DNA from: Rhodoplanes tepidamans
GTDB taxonomy: Bacteria; Pseudomonadota; Alphaproteobacteria; Rhizobiales; Xanthobacteraceae
NCBI RefSeq assembly: GCF_030813915.1
Contig: NZ_JAUSUJ010000017.1
Span: forward strand, 90,323 to 154,322
Direction of reading: 5' to 3'
Length of the DNA stretch: 64,000 nt
The notes under the pieces were generated by a model. The model ran no database searches and had not been told where the DNA came from. It saw only the letters and a program-made list of their open reading frames with translations. The stretch's first letter is position 1; every line of letters begins with the position of its first letter. Positions 28,131 to 37,326 of this stretch are shown one piece after another. Both the position numbers and the translations under genes were made by a program.

Positions 28131-30245
28131 TCAGGCCAGCTCGATGACCAGGTTGAGGAAGTCGTCGACCCGCACGGTGCTGCCGGGGCCGATGCAGCAG
28201 GTCGACTCGCGCTCCTCCACCAGGGCGGGACCCGCGAAGGTGGCCCCGGGGCGCAGGGCGTAGCGGTCGTAGACTGCGCAGGCCTGCGGCCCGAGGCCTT
28301 CGAACAGCACGTCCCGGACGCCGCGGCGCGCCGCGGCGGCGTCGGTGCCGTCGCGCGTCGCGGCGGCCCGGCTCGCCGCCCCCTTGTCCATGCGGATGTC
28401 CCGGCCGGGCGCCGCGCAGGCGAGGCGCCAGCTCAGGCACTCGATCGGCGCGTCCTCCATGGCCCGGCCGAAGCGCTCGCGGTAGGCGGCGAAGAAGGCG
28501 TCGCGGATCGCCGGGACGTCGTCCGGTCCGAGCGTCGTGGAGGGCAGCGCGACCGGAACCTCGAAGCCCTGGCCGAAGTGACGCATCTCCGCGGTCGGCC
28601 GCAGCGTGACGGTGGCCGGATCGGCGCCGGCGTCGCGCAGGAGCCGCGTGCCCTGCTCGGTCATCGCGGCGAACAGGGCGTTCACATGCGCCCAGTCGAC
28701 CCGCTCGAGCCGCGCCACGTAGCTGCGCACCATGTCGGTGGCCGGCGGGGCCACCAGGAAGCCCAGCGCCGAGGCGACCCCGGCGCCGAGCGGCACCACC
28801 AGGCGCTCCATCTTGAGGAGCCGGGCGAGGTTGAAGGCGTGCACGGGACCCGCCCCGCCGAACGCGATCAGCGTGTAGCGGCGCGGATCACGCCCCTTCT
28901 CGGCGAGGTGGATGCGGGTCGCCGACGCCATCGTCTCGTCGACGATGCGCTGCACGCCGAGCGCCGCCTCGCTGTCGCCGAGCCCGAGCGTGCCGGCGAC
29001 GCCGGCGTCGAAGGCGCGGCGCACCGCGTCGACGTCGAGCGCCATCTCGCCGCCGAGGAAGTAGGACGGGTCGAGCCGGCCGAGCACCAGGTCGGCGTCG
29101 GTCACGGTCGGCTCCTGGCCGCCGAGCCCGTAGCAGACCGGGCCCGGCTTGCTGCCGGCGCTGCGCGGGCCGACCTTCATCAGGCCGGCCGTGGTGTCGG
29201 CGCGGGCGATCGACCCGCCGCCGGCGCCGATCTCGATCATGTCGACCACCGAGACCTTGAGCGGCAGGCCGGAGCCCTTGACGAAGCGGCGCACGCGGCC
29301 CGCCTCGAAGTCGAACTTGTGGTCGGGCGCGCCGTCCTCGACCAGGCACATCTTGGCCGTGGTGCCGCCCATGTCGAAGGAGACGACCCGGTCGAGTCCG
29401 GCGTGGCGGGCGATGAACGAGGCCGCCATGGCGCCGGCCGCCGGCCCCGACTCGATCAGCCGGATCGGGAACTCGCGCGCCTCCGACACGGCCGCGATGC
29501 CGCCGCCCGACAGCATCACGTACAGCCGGCCGGTGAAGCCGATCGCCGCCAGCCGCGCCTCCAGCCGGTCGACGTAGCGGCGCATCAGCGGCTGGACATA
29601 GGCGTTGGCGCAGGCCGTGCTGGTGCGCTCGAACTCGCGGATCTCGGGCGCCACCTGCGACGACAGGGTGAGCGGCAGGTCGGGATAGAGGGCGCGGACG
29701 ATCGCGGCGGCGCGCTCCTCGTGCGCCGCGTTGCGATAGGCGTGCAGGAACGAGATCGCGATCGCCTCGACGCCGTGCTCCTCGACGAGCGCGCGCGCCG
29801 TCGTCGCGACCGCCGCCTCGTCGAGCGGCACCAGCACGGCGCCGTCGACGTCCAGGCGTTCGCGGATCTCGCGCCGACGCCGGCGCGGCACCAGCGTCGG
29901 CGGCGCCTCGAGGAACAGGTCGTAGAGGTCGTAGCGGGTCTCGCGGCCGATCTCGATCACGTCACGGAAGCCCTCCGTCGTGAGCAGCCCGATGGTCGCG
30001 CCGGTGCGCTCGATCACCGTGTTGGTGACCAGCGTGGTGCCGTTGACGATGCTGTGCAGGTCGCCGGGGGCGAGCCCGGTCTCGGCGAGCATGCGCTGGA
30101 TGCCGGCGATGATGGCGAGGCTCGGGTCGTCGGGCGTGGTCAGCAGCTTGCCGGTGTGGACGAGATCGCGGGCGGGGTCGTGCAGCACGAGGTCCGTGAA
30201 GGTGCCGCCGACGTCGACGCCGATCCGGGTGGTGCGTTCGCTCAT
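28131..30245 (-). CDS. HyuA-family hydantoinase/oxoprolinase (ATP-binding subunit)
   Basis: 704 aa. Belongs to the hydantoinase A / 5-oxoprolinase / acetone carboxylase beta group, which hydrolyses or carboxylates cyclic imides, lactams or ketones using ATP. IGVDVGGTFTDLVLHD lies at the N-terminus, followed by VNGTTLVTNTVIERTGA, then VVSFDMGGTTAKMCLVEDG, IEIGAGGGSIARAD and AFGGAGPVHAFNLARLL. The ATG at 30245 lies 5 bp after the hyuB-like stop, so the two subunits are co-expressed. The exact substrate cannot be read from sequence. Confidence 0.92.
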   Translation of the reverse strand: MSERTTRIGVDVGGTFTDLVLHDPARDLVHTGKLLTTPDDPSLAIIAGIQRMLAETGLAPGDLHSIVNGTTLVTNTVIERTGATIGLLTTEGFRDVIEIGRETRYDLYDLFLEAPPTLVPRRRRREIRERLDVDGAVLVPLDEAAVATTARALVEEHGVEAIAISFLHAYRNAAHEERAAAIVRALYPDLPLTLSSQVAPEIREFERTSTACANAYVQPLMRRYVDRLEARLAAIGFTGRLYVMLSGGGIAAVSEAREFPIRLIESGPAAGAMAASFIARHAGLDRVVSFDMGGTTAKMCLVEDGAPDHKFDFEAGRVRRFVKGSGLPLKVSVVDMIEIGAGGGSIARADTTAGLMKVGPRSAGSKPGPVCYGLGGQEPTVTDADLVLGRLDPSYFLGGEMALDVDAVRRAFDAGVAGTLGLGDSEAALGVQRIVDETMASATRIHLAEKGRDPRRYTLIAFGGAGPVHAFNLARLLKMERLVVPLGAGVASALGFLVAPPATDMVRSYVARLERVDWAHVNALFAAMTEQGTRLLRDAGADPATVTLRPTAEMRHFGQGFEVPVALPSTTLGPDDVPAIRDAFFAAYRERFGRAMEDAPIECLSWRLACAAPGRDIRMDKGAASRAAATRDGTDAAAARRGVRDVLFEGLGPQACAVYDRYALRPGATFAGPALVEERESTCCIGPGSTVRVDDFLNLVIELA

Positions 30246-30250
30246 GGTCC

Positions 30251-31939
30251 TCACTCCGCGCCGTACTCGGTCTCGGCCGCCGCGGCCGTCACGTAGCCGT
30301 CCTGCAGGTCGCGCGCGAGCGCGGCCGGATCGCGTGTCCGTGGATCGCCGAAGCCGCCGCCGCCCGCGTAGATCATGTGGAGGCGGGTGCCGGGCGCGAT
30401 GGTGGTGCGCGATTTCGGATGCGGCACCGTGCCGTCGCCGAGCCGGATCATCGAGCCGGCCCCGGGGGCGCCGCCGGCGAGGCCGAGCGGCGGGTGGTCG
30501 CGGCGATCGGAGAGCAGCGACAGGCGCACCGGGGTCGACGACCGGACCTCGATCTCGGCCTCCTGGCCGAGGCCGCCACGGAAGCGGCCGGCGCCTCCCG
30601 AGTCGGGACGCAGCTGCTTGCGCCAGACGAGCAGCGGCGAGGCGCTCTCCAGCGCCTCGATGCTGCCGGCGCCGACATTGGTCGGGAACGAGGTGGTGGA
30701 GAGTCCGTCGGAGTGCGGCGTCGCCCCCATTCCGCCGGTGGCGAACAGCACCTGGCTGAAGCGGTCGCCGTTGCGGTCGGTTCCTGAGAAGATCGCCCGC
30801 ATCGACGGCGCCGCGCCGCTCTGGGCGATGACGCGGTCGGGAAGCACGGGGGCGAGCGCGCCGTAGACGGCGTCGGCGAGCAGGTGGCCGGTGAGCTGGC
30901 GGGCGCCGACCGGCGCCGGATAGCGCGGGTTGAGGATCGAGCCCTCCGGCGCCGACACCGAGAGCGCCCGGTAGGAGCCCTCGTTGCGCGGCGTGAACGG
31001 GTCGAGCGCGCACTTCACCGGATAGACCGAGTAGGCGTGCGTGTAGTTGAGCACGCAGTTGATGCCGCGGTCGATCTGCGGCGAGGTGCCGGCGTAGTCG
31101 ATGTGCATCGTCTCGCCCGTCACCGTGACGGTGCAGACGATGCGGGTCACCTGGTCGTCGAAGCCGTCGGCCTCCAGCACGGTCGAATAGGTGCCGTCCG
31201 GCACCGCCGCGACGGCCCGCCGCATCGCCGTGTCGGCGCGCGTGTGCACGGCCTCGGCGAGGCCCTGGAGATCGTCGAGGCCGACGTCGTCCAGGAACTC
31301 CTCGACCCGGCGGGCGCACACCTCGTTGGCCGTCACCTGGGCGTCGAGGTCGCCGAGCACCTGGCGCGGCACCCGGACGTTGGCGAGCAGCACCTCGACC
31401 AGATCGTCGTTGCGCCGGCCCTCGCGCAGGAAGCGGGCCGGCGGGATGCGGATGCCCTCCTCGAACAGCTCGCGGCAGTCGGCCGACCACAGCGCGCCGC
31501 CGACGTCGGGCGAATGCGAGATCGAGCCCGAGAAGCCGACCAGCCGGCCGCGGTGGAAGATCGGGGTGACCAGCGTGAAGTCCGGCAGGTGCCCGGTGGC
31601 GAGCCACGGATCGTTGGTCATCACGCAGTCGCCGGGCCGCCACGTCTCGGCCGGGAAGCGCTCCAGGAACGCCCTGGTGGTGCGCGGCAGGATGCAGGAG
31701 AACGAGGCGAGGCCGCCGGTGTTCTCGGAGATCGAGTTGCCGTTCCGGTCCATCAGCACGGTGCCGTAGTCGTTCGACTCGCGCACGATGGTCGAGAAGG
31801 CGGTCCGCACCAGCCCGGCGGCGGCCTCGTCGGCGATCGAGATCAGCCGGCTCCAGTAGATCTCCAGCGTCACCGGATCGAAGGCCTCGTGCGGCGCGGT
31901 CGCGCTCGGGTGCTGGCGGAGGGACGGTCGGACGGACAT
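30251..31939 (-). CDS. HyuB-family hydantoinase/oxoprolinase (B subunit)
   Basis: 562 aa. Hydantoinase B / 5-oxoprolinase C-terminal-type subunit. FDPVTLEIYWSRLISIADEAA opens the domain, followed by RESNDYGTVLMDRNGNSI, DPWLATGHLPDFTLVTP and DGLSTTSFPTNVGAGSIEALE. The start at 31939 is backed by GGAG nine bases upstream; an earlier in-frame start would run back through the divergent operator. First gene of a two-gene operon with hyuA, transcribed divergently from a LysR regulator. Confidence 0.92.
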   Translation of the reverse strand: MSVRPSLRQHPSATAPHEAFDPVTLEIYWSRLISIADEAAAGLVRTAFSTIVRESNDYGTVLMDRNGNSISENTGGLASFSCILPRTTRAFLERFPAETWRPGDCVMTNDPWLATGHLPDFTLVTPIFHRGRLVGFSGSISHSPDVGGALWSADCRELFEEGIRIPPARFLREGRRNDDLVEVLLANVRVPRQVLGDLDAQVTANEVCARRVEEFLDDVGLDDLQGLAEAVHTRADTAMRRAVAAVPDGTYSTVLEADGFDDQVTRIVCTVTVTGETMHIDYAGTSPQIDRGINCVLNYTHAYSVYPVKCALDPFTPRNEGSYRALSVSAPEGSILNPRYPAPVGARQLTGHLLADAVYGALAPVLPDRVIAQSGAAPSMRAIFSGTDRNGDRFSQVLFATGGMGATPHSDGLSTTSFPTNVGAGSIEALESASPLLVWRKQLRPDSGGAGRFRGGLGQEAEIEVRSSTPVRLSLLSDRRDHPPLGLAGGAPGAGSMIRLGDGTVPHPKSRTTIAPGTRLHMIYAGGGGFGDPRTRDPAALARDLQDGYVTAAAAETEYGAE

Positions 31940-32016
31940 TCGCAGGCTCCGGGGCAGGGGACGACGAGATCGGGACGCGAAAACCGTAGAAGAGGCATCG
32001 ATCCGCGTCCAATATG

Positions 32017-32031
32017 GTTTTCGACGAAAAC
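32017..32031. promoter_or_regulatory. LysR-type operator between hyuB and lysR genes
   Basis: GTTTTCGACGAAAAC is a perfect 15-bp palindrome containing T-N11-A. It is flanked by ATAT on both sides and lies in the 164-bp divergent promoter region. This is the expected binding site of the adjacent LysR protein. Confidence 0.75.
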
Positions 32032-32103
32032 GATATATGATGCGACTGAAACGGCGCCGCCGGCGGGGCCGGCGCGTCGCCATCGAGAGGGCCCGACCGG
32101 ACC

Positions 32104-33039
32104 ATGGAGCTCCGCCATCTCCGCTATTTCGTCGCGCTGGCCGAGGAGCTGCATTACGGCCGCGCGGCACAGCGGCTCGGCATCTCGCAGCCGCCGCTGA
32201 GCCAGCAGATCCTCCAGCTCGAGGCGGATCTCGGGGCGCGCCTGCTCGAACGCACCAACCGGCGGGTGGCGCTCACCGAGGCCGGGCGGGTGTTCCTGGC
32301 CGAGGCGCGCGCCACCCTCGCCCAGGCCGAGCGCGCCGCCGCGATGGCCGGGCGCGCGGCGCGCGGCGAGGTCGGCGAGCTGAAGATCGGCTTCGCCTCC
32401 TCGGGGGCGCTCGACCCGACCTTCACCGAGACGATCCGGGCGTTCCGGGCGGCGGTGCCGGGGGTGCGGCTGGTGCTGGAGGAGCAGGTGACGGCGAGCC
32501 AGATCGAGGCGCTGACCGAGCGGCGGCTGCAGATCGGCATCGTCCGCAGCCCGGCGGCGCCAGACCTGCCGGCCGACCTCGCCGCCGCGGCGCTGTCGCG
32601 CGAGCCGCTCTACGCGTTCCTGCGCGCCGACCACCCGCTGGCGATCGCCCGCCGCGGCGCCGCCGTGCCGCTCGCCGCGCTCGCCGACGAGCCCTTCGTG
32701 TTCTTCCCGCCGGGCAGCGGCACCAGCCTCTACGACCAGGTGCTCGGGCTGTGCCGCAAGGCGGGCTTCCGGCCGCGCGTCGAGCAGGAGGCGCGCGCCA
32801 ACGCGACGCTGCTCGGCCTCGTCGCGGTCGGGCTCGGCGTGTCGATCCTGCCCGCCTCGCTGGCCGGCTTCGCGCTGCCCGCCGTGGTCGGGCTGCCGCT
32901 GGCGCCGGCCGGCGAGTCGGCCCTGTGGCTCGTGCACCGGCGCGACGACGCGTCCCCGGCGGCCGCCACCTTCGTCGCCATGGCGACGGCACGCCGGGCG
33001 CCGCCGGCCGGCCGGCGCCGGCCGGTCAGTGCGCGATGA
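32104..33039 (+). CDS. LysR-family transcriptional regulator
   Basis: 311 aa. The winged-HTH domain (1-60) is MELRHLRYFVALAEELHYGRAAQRLGISQPPLSQQI, followed by the LysR substrate-binding domain with KIGFASSGALDPTF and FFPPGSGTSLYDQV. It is divergent from hyuBA across a palindromic T-N11-A operator, so it probably controls that operon in response to its substrate. The 3' end overlaps the convergent ABC ATPase gene by 14 bp. Confidence 0.95.
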   Translation: MELRHLRYFVALAEELHYGRAAQRLGISQPPLSQQILQLEADLGARLLERTNRRVALTEAGRVFLAEARATLAQAERAAAMAGRAARGEVGELKIGFASSGALDPTFTETIRAFRAAVPGVRLVLEEQVTASQIEALTERRLQIGIVRSPAAPDLPADLAAAALSREPLYAFLRADHPLAIARRGAAVPLAALADEPFVFFPPGSGTSLYDQVLGLCRKAGFRPRVEQEARANATLLGLVAVGLGVSILPASLAGFALPAVVGLPLAPAGESALWLVHRRDDASPAAATFVAMATARRAPPAGRRRPVSAR

Positions 33040-33769
33040 TCTTCGACAGGAACGTCTTGGCCCGCTCGGTCGCCGGCGCGGCGAAGAACTCCGCGGCGGG
33101 GCGGTCCTCGACGATGCGCCCCTCGTCCATGAACACGACGCGGTCGGCGACCTTGCGGGCGAAGCCCATCTCGTGGGTCACCACCACCATGGTCATGCCG
33201 TCGCGGGCCAGCGCCGTCATCACGTCGAGCACCTCGTTGATCATCTCCGGGTCGAGCGCCGAGGTCGGCTCGTCGAACAGCATGGCGACGGGGTCGAGCG
33301 CCAGCGCGCGGGCGATGGCGACGCGCTGCTGCTGGCCGCCGGAGAGGTCGGCCGGATACGCCTCGGCGCGCTCGGTGAGGCCGACCCGGGCGAGCAGCGC
33401 CAGGGCCCGCTCGCGCGCCTCGGCGCGGGAGCGCCCGAGGGCGTGCACCTGCGCCAGCATCACGTTCCGCAGCGCCGTCATGTGCGGGTAGAGCTCGAAG
33501 CTCTGGAACACCATGCCGATGCGGGCGCGCAGCCGCGGCAGGTCGGTGCCGCGCGCCCCGACCTCCTCGCCGTCGAACCGCACCGAGCCCGACTGGTAGG
33601 GCTCGAGCCCGTTGACGGTCTTGATCAGCGTGCTCTTGCCCGAGCCGGAGGGGCCGCACACGACGACGATCTCGCCGCGCGCGACCGCGAGGCTGCAGTC
33701 GCGCAGCACCGGCGTGGTGCCGTACTGCTTGCACACGCGGTCGAGCACGATCAGGGGAGAGCCGGACAT
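33026..33769 (-). CDS. polar amino acid ABC transporter ATP-binding protein
   Basis: 247 aa. GlnQ/HisP-type ATPase: Walker A GPSGSGKST, signature LSGGQQQRVAIARAL, Walker B AMLFDEPTSALDPEM and H-loop VVVTHEMGFAR. Ends in FLSKIIAH. Last gene of the operon tetR-aminotransferase-SBP-permease-permease-ATPase; a 9-bp gap separates it from the upstream permease gene. Cytoplasmic face of the importer. Confidence 0.95.
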   Translation of the reverse strand: MSGSPLIVLDRVCKQYGTTPVLRDCSLAVARGEIVVVCGPSGSGKSTLIKTVNGLEPYQSGSVRFDGEEVGARGTDLPRLRARIGMVFQSFELYPHMTALRNVMLAQVHALGRSRAEARERALALLARVGLTERAEAYPADLSGGQQQRVAIARALALDPVAMLFDEPTSALDPEMINEVLDVMTALARDGMTMVVVTHEMGFARKVADRVVFMDEGRIVEDRPAAEFFAAPATERAKTFLSKIIAH

Positions 33770-33778
33770 CGAGAGCCT

Positions 33779-34456
33779 TCAGGTTCTGATCGACAGGCGG
33801 GCGTCGAGCAGCCGGCCGACGAGCGACAGGCCGGAGCAGACGACCAGGTAGGTGACGGCCGCGGTGGCGATGATCGCCACCGGCTGGAACTCGCGGGCAT
33901 TGACCAGGAGGGCGCTGCCGGTGAGCTCGCGCACGCCGATCACCGAGGCGACCGAGGTGAACTTCAGCAGCCGCACGTACTGGCTGAACACCGGCGGGAT
34001 GATGCGCCGCAGCGCCTGCGGCAGCACGATCAGGCGGAACGCCTGCCAGCGGGTCAGGCCGGTCGCGAGGCCCGCCCGCACGAGTCCGGACGGCACCGAG
34101 CGCAGCCCGCTGCGGACGTCCTCGGCCAGATAGGCGGCGATGAACAGGACGAAGCCGAGCGAGGCGGCGGCGACCGCGGTGGTGCGGTAGCCCGCGAGCG
34201 CCGGGATCGCGAAGTAGCAGACGAACAGCACGACCAGCAGCGGCGTGCCGCGGACGATCTCGATGTACAGCGCGGCGAGGCGCGACAGCACCGGGATCTC
34301 GGCATGGCGCAGCAGCCCGAGCAGGAGGCCGACGAGGCTGCCGCCGACGATCCCGACGGCGGCGAGCCGCAGCGTCATGGCGAAGCCGGCGGCGAGGAAC
34401 GGCAGGTTGTCCCGGATCACCTCCGGAACGACGGCGGCGAGGACCGGCTCAGGCAT
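33779..34456 (-). CDS. polar amino acid ABC transporter permease (1)
   Basis: 225 aa HisM/GlnP-type permease. A hydrophobic N-terminal segment starts at about residue 20 (FAMTLRLAAVGIVGGSLVGLLLG), followed by IEIVRGTPLLVVLF and the EAA-like loop ATGLTRWQAFRLIVLPQALRRIIPP that docks to the ATPase. Its start overlaps the preceding permease gene by 8 bp. Confidence 0.93.
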   Translation of the reverse strand: MPEPVLAAVVPEVIRDNLPFLAAGFAMTLRLAAVGIVGGSLVGLLLGLLRHAEIPVLSRLAALYIEIVRGTPLLVVLFVCYFAIPALAGYRTTAVAAASLGFVLFIAAYLAEDVRSGLRSVPSGLVRAGLATGLTRWQAFRLIVLPQALRRIIPPVFSQYVRLLKFTSVASVIGVRELTGSALLVNAREFQPVAIIATAAVTYLVVCSGLSLVGRLLDARLSIRT

Positions 34457-35126
34457 CGGCGATCCTCGCGATTGGGCGTCGGGCGCGCAGGCCGGGGACG
34501 TGGTCGATGGCGAAGCTGATCAGGAGCACGAGCGCGATGTAGAGCACCGCGATGGTGATGTAGACCTCGAAGGTGCGGAACGTCTGGCCCTCGATGGCGC
34601 CGGCCTGGTAGCTCAGCTCGGCGACCGCGATCACCGAGGCGAGGGACGAGTCCTTGACGAGCTGCGAGGCGAGGCTGGCGAGCGACGGCGCGACGATGCG
34701 CAGCGCCTGCGGGTAGACGACCAGCACCTGCACCTGCCAGGGACGCAGGCCGGAGGCGGCGGCGGCGCGCGCCTGGCCGCGCGGCACGGCGGCGATGCCG
34801 GCCCGCACCAGCTCGGCCACGTAGGCGCTCGAGTAGAGGGTGAGGCCGAGCACGGCGCACAGGAAGGCCGGCAGCCGCAGGAAGGCGAGCGCCATGTACC
34901 ACACGTACATGTGGATCAGCAGCGGCACGTTGCGCATCGTCTCGACATAGAGGCCGGCGGCGACCCGGCCGGCGCGCGACGTCGAGGCGCCGAGCGTGCC
35001 GATCAGCATGCCGACGATCAGGGTCGGAACCAGGGCGGCGACCGACAGGGCGATCGTGACCAGGAGCCCGTCGAGGATCAGGTCGCGATGCTGCCAGACC
35101 TGCGACCAGTCGAACTGATAGGACAT
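34449..35126 (-). CDS. polar amino acid ABC transporter permease (2)
   Basis: 225 aa. Second HisQ/HisM-type membrane subunit. MSYQFDWSQVWQHRDLILDGL opens the protein, then LLVTIALSVAALVPTLIVGML, VETMRNVPLLIHMYVWY and the ATPase-docking ASGLRPWQVQVLVVYPQALRI loop. The start at 35126 was chosen because it matches the family; 24 extra upstream residues would be encoded inside a repeat. Confidence 0.93.
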   Translation of the reverse strand: MSYQFDWSQVWQHRDLILDGLLVTIALSVAALVPTLIVGMLIGTLGASTSRAGRVAAGLYVETMRNVPLLIHMYVWYMALAFLRLPAFLCAVLGLTLYSSAYVAELVRAGIAAVPRGQARAAAASGLRPWQVQVLVVYPQALRIVAPSLASLASQLVKDSSLASVIAVAELSYQAGAIEGQTFRTFEVYITIAVLYIALVLLISFAIDHVPGLRARRPIARIADA

Positions 35127-35173
35127 GCGATGCCTGCCTCGGTACCGAATTCCGCCGGGCCCGACACTTGCTC

Positions 35174-35256
35174 CGCTCATGCCCGCGAAGGCGGGCATCC
35201 AGGGGCGCCCCGCCGTGCCGCCCCTGGGTCCCCGCCTGCGCGGGGACGAACGGAGA
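35174..35256. repeat. REP-like palindromic repeat within the ABC operon, family D
   Basis: CATGCCCGCGAAGGCGGGCATCCAGG followed by CCCCGCC..CCTGGGTCCCCGCCTGCGCGGGGACGAACG forms two hairpins. It lies between the substrate-binding and permease genes, where such elements often stabilise the upstream mRNA and raise SBP yield. Confidence 0.7.
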
Positions 35257-35308
35257 TCGGTGCCGGATCACCGATCCGGAGAACGGTTTTGGTTCTCCGG
35301 CCGAAGCC

Positions 35309-36142
35309 TCACGGCCAGGTCTCGACCGGGACGCGCGGCTCCTCGCCGAACCACTTGACGTAGAGGGTGCGGTACTCGCCCGAGGTCCACAGGTCCTGCA
35401 GCGTCTCGTTGATCGCGTCGCGCAGGCTCGAGTCGCCCTGGCGCACGCCGATGCCGAACGGCTCGACGCTGAACAGCTCGCCGACGATCTTGAAGCGCTT
35501 GTTCTCCTTGGCGAAGCCCTGGAGGATGTTGAGGCTGCCGGTGAGCGCGTCGACGCGGCCCTGGGCGAGCGCCAGCCAGGCGCTGTTGTAGTCCTTGAAG
35601 CCGGAGATGCTCGCCTTCGGCGCCTTGACCGCGATGGTCTTCTCCAGGGTCGTGCCCTGCTGCACGGCGACCGCCTTGCCGTCGAGGTCGGCGACCGAGG
35701 CGATGCTGCTCGACGCCGGCACCAGCAGCGACTGGCCGCCCGTGTAGTAGGTGATCGAGAAGTCGATGGTGCGGTCGCGCTCGCGCGTGTGCGTCATCGA
35801 GGCGGCGACCAGGTCGACATTGCCGCTGACCAGCATCGGGATGCGGGTCGTCGAGGTGACGCTGACGAGCTCGATCGGCACGCCGATCTTCTCGGCCACC
35901 TTGGTCACGAGGTCGATGTCGAACCCGACCGGCTTGTTGTCCTTGTCGAGGAAGCCGAAGGGCGGCGTGTCGTACTTCACGCCGGCGAGCAGCTTGCCGC
36001 GGCTCTTGATGGTGGCGATCGTGTTCTGGGCGGGCTGCGCCGCGGCGGAGTCGGCGACCAGGAGCGCGGCGAGTGTCGCGCCGGCGAAGGCCGCGCAGGC
36101 GAGGCCGAAGCGGCGGCGGGCGGCGGAGTGGCGGAGCGTCAT
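35309..36142 (-). CDS. polar amino acid ABC transporter substrate-binding protein
   Basis: 277 aa with a signal peptide (SAARRRFGLACAAFAGATLA, ending near ADSAAAQ). Periplasmic family-3 binding protein: GKLLAGVKYDTPPFGFLDKD, VGFDIDLVTKVAEKIGV, DLVAASMTHTRERDRTIDFS and LDGKAVAVQQGTTLE. The ligand-binding Arg-Asp pattern is that of general amino acid or Glu/Gln-type receptors; the exact ligand is unknown. AGAGGA precedes the ATG. It lies 29 bp downstream of the aminotransferase gene. Confidence 0.94.
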   Translation of the reverse strand: MTLRHSAARRRFGLACAAFAGATLAALLVADSAAAQPAQNTIATIKSRGKLLAGVKYDTPPFGFLDKDNKPVGFDIDLVTKVAEKIGVPIELVSVTSTTRIPMLVSGNVDLVAASMTHTRERDRTIDFSITYYTGGQSLLVPASSSIASVADLDGKAVAVQQGTTLEKTIAVKAPKASISGFKDYNSAWLALAQGRVDALTGSLNILQGFAKENKRFKIVGELFSVEPFGIGVRQGDSSLRDAINETLQDLWTSGEYRTLYVKWFGEEPRVPVETWP

Positions 36143-36171
36143 GTCGGTCCTCTCTTGCGGAGCGTCGAGGG

Positions 36172-37326
36172 TCAGGCGGCTTTCGGCAGGCCGGACCGGG
36201 CGATGCGGCTCAGCGCCTCGTCCAGGTCGGCGTCGGAGCAGGTGACGGACAGGCGCAGATGGCCGGCGCCCATGCCGCCGAAGGAGGAGCCCGGCATCGC
36301 CGCGACGTCGATGGTGTCGAGCCAGTGGCGGGCGACCTCGGTGTCGGGCGCGTCGACCCGCGGGAACATGTAGAAGGCGGCGTCCGGCATCGCGCAGGCC
36401 ACGCCGGGGACGGCGTCGAGCCGGGCGGCGGCGCGCTCCAGCCGCGCCCGGAACATCGCCCGGTAGCGCGGCACGATCTCGTCGTAGAGCGACAGCGCCT
36501 CGAGGCCGGCGGCCTGGACGAAGCCCGGCAGGCAGTAGATCGAGTGCTGGATGAACTTGACGACGCTCCTGGCGGTGCCGGGCGGCAGCGCCAGGTAGCC
36601 GAGCCGCCAGCCGGTCATGCCGAAGGTCTTGGAGAAGCTGTCGACGACGAAGACGCGGTCGCGCACCGCCTCGTCGCTCTGCATGTGGTGGAACGCGCCG
36701 CAGTGGACGAGGTCGCCGTAGACCTGGTCGAAGATGATCCAGAAGCCGTGACGCTGCGCCAGCGCGGCGACGGCGGCGAGCTCGTCGGCCGGAATCACCC
36801 GCGCGGTCGGGTTGCAGGGCGAGTTGATGATGATCGCCTTGGTGCGCGGCGTCACGGCGGCGGCGATGCGCTCGGGATCGACGCGGTCGAGCATGTCGAT
36901 CGCCACCGGCGTGCCGCCGCACATCTTCACGCACGGGCCGTAGCTGACCCAGCCGGGCACCGGCACCAGCACCTCGTCGCCCGGATCGACCTGCGCCATC
37001 AGGGCGGCGAGCAGGGCGAACTTGCCGCCCGGCGTGACGATGATGTCGGCCGGATCGTAGGCCGCGCCGGAGAGCCGCGCCTCGCGGGCCGCGATCGCCT
37101 CGCGCAGGGCGGGCGAGCCGGCGGGCGGGCCGTAATGCGTGTCGCCGTCGCGCATCGCGCGTTCGGCCGCGGCGACGATGCGGGGGTCGGTCGGCAGGTT
37201 GGGGTCGCCGCTCGACAGGCCGATCACCCGCCGTCCGGCTGCGCGCGCCGCCCGCACCTTCTCGGTCATCTCGACGGTGGCGGAGGGCTTCAGCCCGAGG
37301 ACGCGGTCGGCCAGCTTCAGTGTCAT
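36172..37326 (-). CDS. class I/II PLP-dependent aminotransferase
   Basis: 384 aa. Fold-type I aspartate-aminotransferase-like enzyme: GLSSGDPNLPTDPRIV, YGPPAGSPALREAIA, NSPCNPTARVIP, DQVYGDLV, and the PLP lysine in VDSFSKTFGMTGWRLGYL. The ATG overlaps the TetR stop codon as ATGA, so the regulator and enzyme are translationally coupled. Together with the downstream amino acid importer it suggests uptake and deamination of an amino acid. The amino donor is unknown. Confidence 0.93.
   Translation of the reverse strand: MTLKLADRVLGLKPSATVEMTEKVRAARAAGRRVIGLSSGDPNLPTDPRIVAAAERAMRDGDTHYGPPAGSPALREAIAAREARLSGAAYDPADIIVTPGGKFALLAALMAQVDPGDEVLVPVPGWVSYGPCVKMCGGTPVAIDMLDRVDPERIAAAVTPRTKAIIINSPCNPTARVIPADELAAVAALAQRHGFWIIFDQVYGDLVHCGAFHHMQSDEAVRDRVFVVDSFSKTFGMTGWRLGYLALPPGTARSVVKFIQHSIYCLPGFVQAAGLEALSLYDEIVPRYRAMFRARLERAAARLDAVPGVACAMPDAAFYMFPRVDAPDTEVARHWLDTIDVAAMPGSSFGGMGAGHLRLSVTCSDADLDEALSRIARSGLPKAA

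Noticed and set aside
28131..32105. A 1324-aa open frame on the - strand covering hyuA and most of the hyuB region
   Set aside because: Only the last 704 residues match the HyuA family; the preceding part is an Arg/Pro-rich shadow of hyuB, which is read in another frame with a proper start and ribosome site.
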